The notes below the pieces were generated by a model. It made no database searches. It was not told the origin of the DNA and worked only from the letters and a program-made list of their open reading frames with translations. The position numbers were made by a program, and so were the translations under genes. A stretch of DNA of 42,116 bases, taken from the NCBI GenBank assembly GCA_020536535.1, contig JAHLWZ010000934.1, positions 1-42,116 of the forward strand, given 5' to 3'. Shown piece after piece: positions 31,981-42,116 of the stretch. The DNA is from Pelomyxa schiedti. Taxonomy: Eukaryota > Evosea > Pelobiontida > Pelomyxidae. How positions within the stretch are numbered: the first letter of the stretch is position 1; every line of letters begins with the position of its first letter.

Positions 31981-34850
31981 ATGAACAGTGAGGATCTAGA
32001 GGAGGAAGCACCGGAATTTGTGCCCACTTCTGATCAAGATCTGGTGGTGGCGGTTGTTGGTGACATCGATGGCCCTGCAAAATGCCTTGCCCAATGTCTT
32101 TCCTCTGGCACTGCCAACAGTCAGTTTTTTCTTTTTTTTTTATTTTTTTTTTCCCCTGTGCCTTTTTTTTTTGTTTAGCATTTTGTGGACAGGATTTGTG
32201 TGGACCAGCAAAGTTGTGCGTCTTGGTGGAAAAGTGCACCATGTTTCTGTTGTATTCCACACAAGTGCTGAGCTAGCCACTGTCTTTAAGTGCAACCCAG
32301 CTGTGATTGTGTACAACTTGAGTGCACTGGACAGGTTGACTTTTGCCACATTATCCAAGAGGCTTAAATTCTTTGCGAAACATGGCTCCAAGTGTAAGGT
32401 TTTGTTACGTTCTCTCCATGTATGTTTATTCAATGGAATTTGTTCCAGCTTTTATTGTGTATGACTGAACTGGAGTCTGTAATTGCATGGCGAAGATTAG
32501 ACAAGCAGGCTATGACAAAGACTGCAACATCTTTGGGAATTGTGGCCCACCCTGACTTATGTAATGTTGGGCCAATTCTGTGGGAAGAACTGCTTCCCGT
32601 GCTAAAGGAACACAAGAATGTGAGCATGTTCAGATGTGTATCAACAAAAAACAGGCAAACAGGATCACTCTTACTGAAGGACATTATCTATCTCACTGAA
32701 TCCCAAAAGTGTTTGCTTTTTGTATTCTCCTTTCCCCATCAACCCTCAACACAGACGGTATTGGAAGCACGAGATGCCACATGCCCTCAAAGACAATGAA
32801 AAACTAGCAGAGAGGTTCACTACTATTTCAAAGCATCGAGGGAGTCCCCAGTTTTATGAAGAACTAGATCTTTTCATTCATGATGTTATTGTGCATGAGT
32901 GGGCAAAGCCAGCCGAACTGTGCCTGTTATGGACAGGTTTGTTGCTTCCAGAGATTATCTTGGTAGTGAATTGGCTTTAGAGGAGCGGCTTGACCCAAAA
33001 TCATTTTGTATCCTGATGTCACACTGGCAACAAAACTTGAACTGGAACACGCAATTGCATCCCACACATATATATTTCTATGGCTCAGCAATTTTCGATT
33101 CTGCTGCTGATTGGGCAAATGGTAAATAATTTTTAAAGTTTCCATTCCCTCCCTACCCTCAATTGAGTGTAAATAGAACAAATATCTTCAATTGATGGAA
33201 CTGCACCATTAGCAACGTCACTGATTTCCTCATACGTGAGCCTCGAAACCATACCAGGTGAATTCTATATTAAATATACATTCAATAAACCCAATCAGAC
33301 TCTCTTTTATCACTGTCTAAACTTACATGTCTGAACCTGTCCCATAACTATCTGACGGAGATTCCAAGTAGCCTTTTCACTAAATTGACATCACTGACGA
33401 ATGTTGACCTTTCATGTGTGGCAGGAGGCTATTATTAACTTCCGTCTTAATTCCTATACCATAGGGAACAAGCTAACAAGTATACCAGAAAATATTAACC
33501 ATTTGACCACTCTCATGGAATTTAACGTGCACCCTTGTTCTCTTTTTTTTCGAAGTACTTAATACTATATTTCTCACAGTTAGAACATAATGCAATTGTC
33601 TCCCTACCTGATAGTATTGGTGATTGCATGAAAATGAGACTTCTCTGTGGCTACAATCAAGTGAGATTTATTAACTCAAGTGCATTCATTTCTCACCAAT
33701 TTCCCTTAAAATAAAATCTCAGCTCAACACTTTGCCACATAGCCTACGGCACCATTTGAGTGCAAACAAACTCAACTATCTCCCAAATCCGCTTGAAAAC
33801 CTCCGCAAATATAATACCCAAGCAGAACTTTGTGAATACTTGGATGAATTGGCACTTGCAGGAACCACACGATGGAATAAAATTAGACTCATGCTTGTTG
33901 GACCAGTAGTGTCACATTCTATGGGTGCTTACTCAAGTACTTCTCCTTATAGGAAAATGTTGGAAAAACAACACTTGCCCACCGGTTCCAAGGGAAGACA
34001 CATGACGGAATTTCTACAGGTATGTCTGTTTGTTGATTTCTTTTTTTTCCAATACTTTTGAACGAGATGGAATTGCTGTACAAGAACTTCAAATTCAGGG
34101 CATCAATTTTGTGCTATGGGGTAATTCTCCAATTAATTAAACACTTTTACCAATCCTAATGCGAAAGAAGATTTGGGAGGTTCGACTATCTGGTACCATT
34201 TCCATATTAATCTTTATCACAGGCCAGGCAGTTTTCTTGCCCACACATCAGGTCTGTCTCACAGAATATAATCATCTTCCCTCACTGCTCATAGTTTTTC
34301 ATGACTGGGCGTGCAATGTACCTTGTAATGTTCGACTTGCAACATCCCCACACCCACAGAATTGAATATTGGTTGAGGTAGTGCCCTTGTGACTCCAAAT
34401 GTTAGCCCTAAGTTACTTACCTCAAGACAAATTATGAAAACTGTCAAACAACCCCCCAACCCTCCTGTTATCCTGATTGGAACGCATGCAGACAGGATCA
34501 CTCCTAAGTCTTATGTGCCACTGCTATGTAAGGAGTTGTATGGACAGTTCAAGTGCTTCGGAGGTGTTGTGGACTGCATACCACTGTGCACCACTCAGGG
34601 AGACCTTTTTGATCTCGAAAATTGCATTATCAAAACTGCTGTAGCTAAGCAAATGACACTACGAGAGAAGGTTCAGTTGTGTCTGTTATAAGAAAATAGA
34701 CTCATTCCCACAGATTCCTGGCAGTTGGGTAAAACTTGAACGACTCATATGTGAGAAAAAAAAGAAAAAACCAACTGTGAGATGGACTAAATTTGTGAAG
34801 TGGGCCACCCAAGTCCAAATTTTTGAGCCAGCGAAAATCAAGCAGGTTCT

Positions 34851-34916
<66 letters not shown>

Positions 34917-37900
34917 TCTCCAGCTTAGGCTGCCCATTTCCTGCATGGTGTAGGGTCTCTCATCTATTATGACAGCAAATACTCCAACATTGGGGACTTA
35001 GTAATTTTAGATCCAGAATATCTCTCTAGTACATTTGAGCTTTTTTCTTTTTTTAATGCTCATCTGCAGTGACAATAAAATTGACTAAGCTTTTCATAGG
35101 TCTAATGGCCACACTGATAACCTTCAAAACCACAATGATCATTAATGGCTATATTAGCTCGTCTATATTGCCCCTCATTTGGAGTTCATATGATCCTATT
35201 GACTACCCTGCGTTAATTAATCTGATGTGCTTGTATCTGATAATGCATCCCGTAGTGACACCAACTGGAGAAGGTTACCTTATCCCTTGGTACACTTTGC
35301 CACATCACATTTATTTGGTAATGCTCTCTAGTACTCTGCCTGATACAGTTCCGGATGACGCAGAGTCAATTTGGCCACAAATTATTCCTCCTGGTTACCA
35401 AGAACAAGGTACTGCCTGAACTGAGGGCAAAAAAAAGAACTTGAACCCGTCTAATTTAATGTCAACAAGAGAGGCAACTACAATTCCCGTGTCTTCCTAT
35501 TGGACTTTTTGGCAGGATTCTAGTTCGAATACTGCATTGGGATACAATTCAACGAAAAGCTTTTTGGAATAACAACATCCGGCTCTCAATAACCCCACAG
35601 AAAGGTATCATTTAAATGATCTGTAAGTCCTCATTTCATCACATTCATGCACTCGTTAGATCCTCGAATTCAAAGCGCTTATATCGAGTTTGATTGCTCT
35701 TCAGGGAACAGCACAATTTTATTCCTCAGGGTCAGGGCACCACAGGATTCGGTATTCTCTACTATTTGCCTTTACTTTGACTGATGATCTCAGAAACCTG
35801 ACCTATTGTGTGATGTCATAGAATGTGTCGAAACAACAATTGACTGCTTTTACAAGTAAGTGCCCCACACAAGAAATCATTTCCAAAAAAATAAAGGTCC
35901 TTTGAGCTTGACCTTCAGTGGTTTATTACATGTAGTCACTGCATTCAAGTCTCTGCAAATATTCCCCCTGGAAAACAACCCATTGCTCGACATAGGTTCC
36001 TCCGTAACGAAATCATTTCTGCAGTCACAGCACGCACAACTTTAATCTGCAAGGTTTTATTTCCTCATTCTAATGTAAATTTAACTTGGTTTAGGTTGGA
36101 AATGTTCCTGTCCGTTTAGACGTACTTGCTCCTGATATCTTACTCTCCAAACAAGTCATTGTAAATCGAGAAGATCTCGAAGATTTATCAAAAATAGCTG
36201 CAGGTAGAAAAAATAATATTCTTCAATACTCATTCCTTTTTAGGTGGATTCGGTGTTGTGTACAAAGGTAAAATAATTTTAACTGCACCTTTTTTCTCAC
36301 CTCCCCAACTATCATACAGCAAAACTCAAGGGAGAGATTGTTGCTGTTAAAGAGCTTTCTCTGCATGGAGATTTATCTACCTTCACTTCATTTAAGGCAG
36401 AAGTGCAAATTATGAGGTACCATTCTTGGTGCCTTTTGTACTCTAACTTCCATAGTATGCTAGATAATCCCTTCGTTGTTAAGCTTCTAGGAGTGTGCGT
36501 TTCACCACCGATGATGGTAATGGAGTATGTACCACATGGTACACTCTTTGATCTATTACATCTCCAACGAACACCTGGCTCCCCTTCGCCTCGTGTGTTG
36601 AATTATGCACCCCTAGTCTTCTATTTATTTTTCTTCACCCAGAAAACTCATCGTTAGATTCTGACTCCATTCTTGATTCATTCCCTCCAAATGAGGAACA
36701 ATACGATTTTCCAATGAAGTGTGGAAAAACCATTCTTCGATATTTGCATAACCTCTCACCAGGTGGCGATTCCGGATGCAGATAGCTCTTGATATCGCTA
36801 AGGGTTTGGCCTACCTTCACTCCCTGCACCCACCAATTGTTCATCGGGATTTGAGAAGTCCAAATATATTTGTGTGCATCAAAGTAACCTTCAAAAACAT
36901 TTCCTTATTATCTAAAGATTCAGTCACTTGATTCAACTGCTGATTGTAGAGTCAAAATTGCTGATTGTACTGACACAAACATTTTCTCTTCTAACTAATT
37001 TTTTTTTTTAGTTGGGTTAAGTTTGCAAGTTGCAGGGAAGGTTACTGGCAATCTGGCAACTTGGCAGGTATCCCATTGGATATCTTTTTTTCCCCCCTGA
37101 CGTACACTCTCTTTCCTTCCTCACCCATTTTTTCTATGTGAAAGTGGCTTGCTCCTGAAGTTCTTGAAGCAAGAGAAGAGTATGATGAATCTTCTGACCT
37201 CTTCAGTGCTGGGGTACGCCCCATATTAAAAATATTTTATTTATTTGAATGTGACAGGTAATCTTCTATGAGATTGCCACTCGGCAATATCCCTATGATG
37301 GTACAATGGCAAATTAAACTTCTTAAATTCACGCTAAACAAAAAGAATATGCAACACTTCCGCAGTATTCCCTAAAACGGGGCAGTGACTATGAGTGGAG
37401 AGAACAGAATATCAAATCTGCTATTGCACGGGAAGGCATAAGGCCTACACTCCCGCCATGGATTTTGCGGTACTTTGGTCCACAAGTTTTGTGCCATTGA
37501 AAGGCTGTTATAGACCATTTGGTGAATTGATTCAACAATGCTGGAAAGGCCACCCACAACAAAGACCTTCAGCACAAGTCATAATGACAGAAATTAATGA
37601 CATCTTGGATTCCAGGGTTCCTGAGACACAAAATCCCAGTGAGTTAAACACCTGCATTGGAATAATTTCTTATCTATGCCCTAATAGAGACGCCTGATGT
37701 ACCACCACCAACAAGTCTGTGGGAGGTATTAATTGAAGACAAGTACCCCATTTGGAGCCTTCTGGAATACAACAATTTAGTTTGGGTATCATCTCCTCAA
37801 ATACCTACATTTTTAATGTTATGCTGAAGGTTGGATGTGCTGATGGATCAGTCCGGCGCGTATCCAGGAAGACAGGAATGTTCATAGGAGTGTCTATTCC

Positions 37901-40302
37901 TCTCCTCCAGAGTGCACGAATATATAGCTTACTTGCACTAAATGACGAATTATGGGCAAGCACAGAGTTCGGCAAGATTTTTGTACTTGACCCAAATGTG
38001 AGCACAGCTAACTTTTTTTGGAGACTGAATTGTTGGTAGGCAATGTGTCAAACAACAGAGATATCTGCTCACGGAAGCAAACACATTATTACTTGCTTAA
38101 TTTGTGTGAGAGACCCCAGAAAGAATTCCGAAGTCAATAGTTCTTATATTTGGAGTGCCTCTCAGAGCGAATCTTGTATCGTTGTTGTCGACTCAAAGGT
38201 TATAAATACCACTCAGCTATGCCACTGATGATTGACATGTAAAAAAATAGACAAAAGAAGTTGTTAATCGCAGCAGTTTTGAGCCCAGCTTGAAAATAGG
38301 CTCAATGGCTCAATGCAATGAATATGTGTGGCTTGGCTGCCTAAACCGAGTTATAATAATGGATTGTTCTTCAATGCTAATTTGCTCCACATTAAGTAAG
38401 TTTTTCTTTGTGGTTGTTATTACTCAGATTACTTTTCACAGAGACTCCGGGAAAAGTCTCTTGTATAACTGCCGTAGGAGACTCTGTTTGGTTTTCTGTC
38501 AAAGCATCCCTCTTTGTTTATAATTCTGAAAACATGGTTTCCTATCCCCCTTTGTTCCAAGAGACCATCCTAATGACACCAGGTATGCTGTGCTACTCTG
38601 CTTGATCACACTGATGACATTTCTTGTATCTGCCAATGCAACGAGTATCAAAACTCAGCAAAATAATATGAATCAACCCTGAAATAGATTCATTTGGTCT
38701 GCAGATTGTAAAGGTTCAATTTTTGGCTGGAGCCCACAATCATTTGAACTCTGTCATCGACTTACCCTACCTGACTACATGCTATGCACAATGGGGCCTG
38801 TTGTTGGGTACTCAAGTCCGTACTCTCAGTATCACTAAGTTCCTTTTTTCATAGATGCCTTTGGTACTCGTTTGTGCACCCAGCAGTTGGCTTGGGATGC
38901 TTCAATTTTGAAAAGAAGACCGTTGAGGACACAGAAGCGGAAGTTAATATCCAGACCCCTTCAAAAGATGCCCTTGGAATTGGTCTCAATCCTGTTTCTC
39001 CGGCTGAAAGCCCTCCAGACCCAGCGCCTCCAGCACAGCCGGAATCCACCCAACTCCAAATACTTCAACTACAATCGACATTATCCAAACTACAAGACCC
39101 ACCAGGTCAGTCACGCCAGTTCTTGCACCCTCCAATTTTGTCCCCTTCAAGTTTATCGCCGTCTCCAAGCCCAAAGTCCCCTCTTTCTTCTCCTTCATTG
39201 TCACCAAGGTCTTCAGATACAGATACGGACCGAAGTGGGTCTCCCAAAACCTGGGTCAAGCCATCAAGAAAATCCAGGGCTCTGGCTTGTAGCGTTCCTA
39301 TTCAGAGTTCAGCAGAACGAATCCGTGGATTAGATGAAAATGCTAAAAAAACCTTATCTGGGGCAGCCAATGATCATTCAGTTTCCATCACTCCCACTGA
39401 CGTAACCCCATCACAAAATTTGGCTGAAACCTCTCCTGTACTGAAGGGCAATGACGAACTTCTTGTCGTCAAACCGGAACCATCTGTGATCACAAAACAA
39501 CCTGAACGAAATGATGGCCTTCCTGAAATGATGGCTATACTGGAATCATGGATAAATCCCAGTGAAAATTCAGCAGTACCCTCTATCACCATCACCATCA
39601 CCACCCCCGAACCTGCATCCCAGGGCAGTCTTGATGCAATACAAGTGACATCACCTGACGCGAGTCCCACAGTAGGAGCTAAATCTCCTGTTCTTCCCCA
39701 TTCAGCAGCCACCTCCTCTGTTGACACTGAAGCATCCAGATTTCAGCGATACTCGCCTAAAAGTCTTGCAAGGAAGCTATCGTTTCTGAGAACCGAAAGT
39801 CCCACGATTCCTTCAAGTTCAGCTCCCATACCTCTTAGTGAAGTCCGAAAATCTTCCAGCCATTTGTTAATGAGGACAACAACTCCAACTACATTACCAA
39901 CATCATTCACATCTCTGTCATCTCCCATGCCGTCTCCGGCTACCCTCCGTAAAAAGACACCCCCTCTGCCATCTCCTGTTACCATCCGTAAAGCTCCAAC
40001 ACCAGATTTGGTTATGCGCACTGAAACCCCACCCCCAAAAGCCCAACAGCATAAATTTAAGGCTAAACGCCTATCACAATTAACAGCTTGTACATTCTGC
40101 ACTGGAACCATATGGGGTGAGTATCTGTCTTCCTCTTCCATGACTAACTTATGCAATGACAGCCCAGCAAGGTTACAGTTGTAAAAGTACGAGAAACCAC
40201 TACACTCAGACTTTCACTAATCTTAATTCAGAATGTCGGTTTGTTTGTCATAAAGTATGCCTTGATGATAGTAAGGAATTGGTGTGCCCTGGTCACTGTT
40301 GA
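31981..40302 (+). CDS. ROCO-family protein kinase: GTPase-like, LRR, Roc, COR, kinase, propeller, C1-like
   Basis: About 30 short exons. The N-terminus ([20 protein letters not shown]) leads to a GTPase-like fold without usable G motifs ([42 protein letters not shown]). LRRs follow at 33.2-33.8 kb ([32 protein letters not shown]). Roc: [85 protein letters not shown]. Kinase (36.1-37.6 kb): glycine loop [54 protein letters not shown]; all catalytic residues are present, and [10 protein letters not shown] matches Dictyostelium Roco4. Propeller-like repeats follow ([27 protein letters not shown]). A ~400-residue Ser/Pro-rich linker then leads to a C1-like zinc finger ([33 protein letters not shown]). 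The stop is TGA at 40300. C1 domains bind diacylglycerol or act as protein contacts; the first inter-Cys gap here is about two residues short. It could be two adjacent genes, but the 38.8-kb junction splices cleanly in frame. Confidence 0.82.
34171..34179 (+). other. 9-nt micro-exon of the ROCO gene (Roc G3 motif)
   Basis: ATTTGGGAG, flanked by gaaagaag and gttcgac, completes W-D-L-G-G-Q between exons ending ...CTATGGG and starting GCCAGGCAG. Without it the G3 DxxG motif is lost. Confidence 0.75.
34853..34913 (+). repeat. Poly-T run (61 nt) in a ROCO intron
   Basis: Uninterrupted T tract inside the COR-region intron. Exact length should not be trusted. Confidence 0.9.
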
Positions 40303-40431
40303 GGTCCGTCATATACTCTTTCACATACTTCATGTTCTCACTACCCAGCCAGGAACCTGACGGCAGTTCGATTTTTGTATTTAGGTGTACATTTTTTTTG
40401 CACAGGATATATGAATACACTTTTTTTTTGC

Positions 40432-41338
40432 TTATTCAGTACTTTTGACGCTTTTCTCTTGAGGACTTTGAGTTGGTGTCTGTTGTGTGGTTGTTAACTG
40501 AGAAGGGGGAACTGGTGGGACTGGGACTTGGCATGGTTGGGTAGGTAAAGGGAGTGGCAAGTATTCACTGGAATAGACCTGGGCCACATTGTGGAGGAGA
40601 GGATTTTGACTGTGCAAACACTGAGTAACCTTTTCAATCAGAGTGGGTGTGCAAAGCTTGGATATCTCTTCAGTGCATTAGGTTCGAGGTGTGATTGGGG
40701 AAGAGTACTTGTTGCTGGACTGCGGTTTGTAATGTAGTACAATATGGTCAATGCGTACATCAAGATAGTTTCATTGGAACTCTCCAACAGACCTGTGATG
40801 AGAGGAATCCCCTCAGACTCCTCGATGACAGCCAAATTTGCATTGTCTAGATAGTGAACCCGTGAGATATAGTGAGCCGAATCCAGAACTTACCGCAACA
40901 AAGGTTGCACAGGCCACCAGCACCGAATTCTATCAGCTGCTCTTCAGGCTCAGTCAGCATGTCCAGGAAAAGGTCGATTATGTGCAGTTCACGAAACTGT
41001 TCGTTTTGGTAATGCACTTGACAAAACACATATATTGCAGCAGTAGAAAATGAGGATAGAAGGATACAGCCGAATTAGAATGATAAAAGCTCCTCCCTCA
41101 CGCATACCCAGTGGTAGTTTTGTGGGTCGAAAGCAAAATTAGCCAAGTTGGCCACTATTTGTAGTTTACAATCTGCCAAGTGTGGTTTTCAGTGTTTACA
41201 TAGGGAGGAGTATTTCATTCTTTGTTGGGTGCACTGCACACTGGGGAAATGCAAACCGATTTTGTTGGTGTCTTGGAATTCAGTGACCAACGACCTGAGG
41301 TATTCGAACCTCGACGACTCGCGGCGCCGAAGCCTCAT
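40432..41338 (-). CDS. ARMC7: ARMC7-like armadillo repeat protein
   Basis: Starts [18 protein letters not shown] at 41338 and continues TEFQDTNK. After an intron comes [15 protein letters not shown], then [20 protein letters not shown] and [10 protein letters not shown], then [20 protein letters not shown]. These blocks align in order with ARMC7 (YLQALVTEFQ, LANLANFAYDP, LDLFLDxL, EFxIGGLCNLC). The C-terminus becomes Pro/Thr/Gln-rich ([17 protein letters not shown]) and stops with TAA at 40432. ARMC7 is a small armadillo protein associated with the spliceosome in animals; its role here is by family only. Introns lie near 41270-41180, 41120-41040 and 40895-40850. It converges on the ROCO gene with 129 bp between stops. 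Confidence 0.85.
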
Positions 41339-41508
41339 CGTACAATTTTTATTAATCACTAGTTTGCAGATTCAGCAGTTCTAAGGATGTGCTGCCAGTG
41401 CCAGAGCTATTTGAACGCAATCTTTTTCTTTGGAAAATCGTCGTTTGGTATTTTTATTCACAATACAACATAATGAGGTTTGATGTGGGTGGGGATTGTG
41501 TACGCGAG

Positions 41509-42116
41509 TCACATGGCACTGTGACTGAGCCTGTTGTTTGTTGCCAGTTGTTGCGCAAGTCCTGATGGCGATGTCATTTTCTTGGTGCTGTGTGTAGTGA
41601 ATGGCAGACCGGATGGTGGCACTGTCGCGGAGCCCGATTGCGATGATGGGAGCGGGACTGGCGACGAGAAGGACGTGGGCGAGGGCGACGGCGACGTTGC
41701 GTGAGGAATTGGAGGCGGGGTGGGCGGAAGCTGCCGCAATGTGATGAGAGGCCCCGCGGATGTGGTAGCCGCCGACCTGCCAGAGGAGATTATGGGCCAG
41801 CGGGCGCCGTCCCTTGCGTCGTCGAGATAGCTGAGGTTCAGGGAGTTTGCCTCGGTCGCCTCGGGCAGGAGCGGCGGCGACGCGCTCGAGGGAACCGCGA
41901 GGGCCAGCGTGGACGTCGACAGCCCCGAGCCGAGCGACGGGGACGCGGGGGGGTGGTGAGGGTGCGAGGGCGAGGGCGAGGGCGACGGCGAGGGGTAGCC
42001 GGGGGGCTGCCCCTGGACGAAGGGGAAGGACATGGAGGCGGTGCGGAGGTTGAACTGCGTGGGGGAGGGGGTGGGGGAGAGCGGCGAGGGCGGGAGCAGC
42101 GGAGAGGTGTGGGGGG
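41509..42116 (-). CDS. Ser/Pro-rich protein, 5'-incomplete at the window edge
   Basis: A minus-strand frame is open from the window end to a stop at 41509. It is GC-rich and low complexity (SPSPSPSPSHPHHPPASPS), with a few ordered-looking stretches such as ANSLNLSYLDDARDGARWP and ATVPPSGLPFTTHSTKK. An internal ATG lies at 42033, but the frame continues upstream (LSPTPSPTQFNLRTAS), so the true start is probably outside. No domain was recognised; it is probably a disordered regulatory protein C-terminus. Confidence 0.55.
   Translation of the reverse strand, partial: PHTSPLLPPSPLSPTPSPTQFNLRTASMSFPFVQGQPPGYPSPSPSPSPSHPHHPPASPSLGSGLSTSTLALAVPSSASPPLLPEATEANSLNLSYLDDARDGARWPIISSGRSAATTSAGPLITLRQLPPTPPPIPHATSPSPSPTSFSSPVPLPSSQSGSATVPPSGLPFTTHSTKKMTSPSGLAQQLATNNRLSHSAM

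Noticed and set aside
34853-34913. The poly-T run as the tail of a reverse-strand retrotransposon
   Set aside because: It sits inside an intron with no target-site duplication and no adjacent reverse-transcriptase-like or SINE-like sequence; homopolymers are common in introns here.

Overview
The window is nuclear DNA of an intron-rich unicellular eukaryote. Conserved proteins can be rebuilt only by removing many short GT-AG introns (mostly 40-200 nt, T-rich before the acceptor), and all three standard stop codons end genes. A ROCO-family kinase, remains of an SHK-type (kinase plus SH2) gene and an LRR-Ras fusion suggest an amoebozoan-like protist. That placement is inference; no rRNA or other taxonomic marker is present.

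Layout. 0-7.4 kb is a disturbed region. It holds an unrecognised Ser/Pro/His-rich gene with an acidic tail (+), a Ser-rich gene whose 5' part is a copy of half of a PLAA PFU domain (-), a tiny two-exon gene (+), a possible broken relative of the first gene (-) and an SHK-kinase remnant (+). Two short near-perfect duplications (149 bp direct, 133 bp inverted) lie here. 7.4-13.9 kb holds the parental PLAA/Doa1 gene (-), ribosomal protein eL33 (+) and a Rab1/Ypt1-like GTPase in 12 exons (+). 14.0-16.2 kb holds a protein built of six tandem ~75-residue repeats (-). 16.2-18.0 kb holds a possible 60-residue gene, a decayed duplicate of two of its exons and a 19-bp inverted repeat pair. 18.0-25.2 kb has an LRR-Ras fusion (-) divergent from a DDX60-like Ski2 helicase (+). 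25.8-28.5 kb carries F-actin capping protein beta (+) and the splicing factor YJU2 (+). 28.9-31.75 kb is MCM3 (-), divergent from a large ROCO kinase gene (31.98-40.3 kb, +) with an N-terminal GTPase-like region, LRR, Roc, COR, kinase, beta-propeller-like repeats, a Ser/Pro-rich linker and a C-terminal C1-like zinc finger. ARMC7 (-) and a 5'-incomplete Ser/Pro-rich gene (-) close the window.

Genes largely alternate in strand, giving compact divergent promoters (230-330 bp) and tight convergent ends (130-400 bp). They do not form one pathway. Housekeeping genes (ubiquitin/Cdc48 cofactor, translation, splicing, replication, actin capping, vesicle traffic) are mixed with signalling proteins of unusual architecture. 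The most interesting items are the LRR-Ras protein with altered guanine-binding motifs, the ROCO kinase with a C1-like tail, the six-repeat protein with one intron position kept in its repeats, micro-exons of 9 and 11 nt encoding GTPase motifs, and the short exon-fragment duplications.
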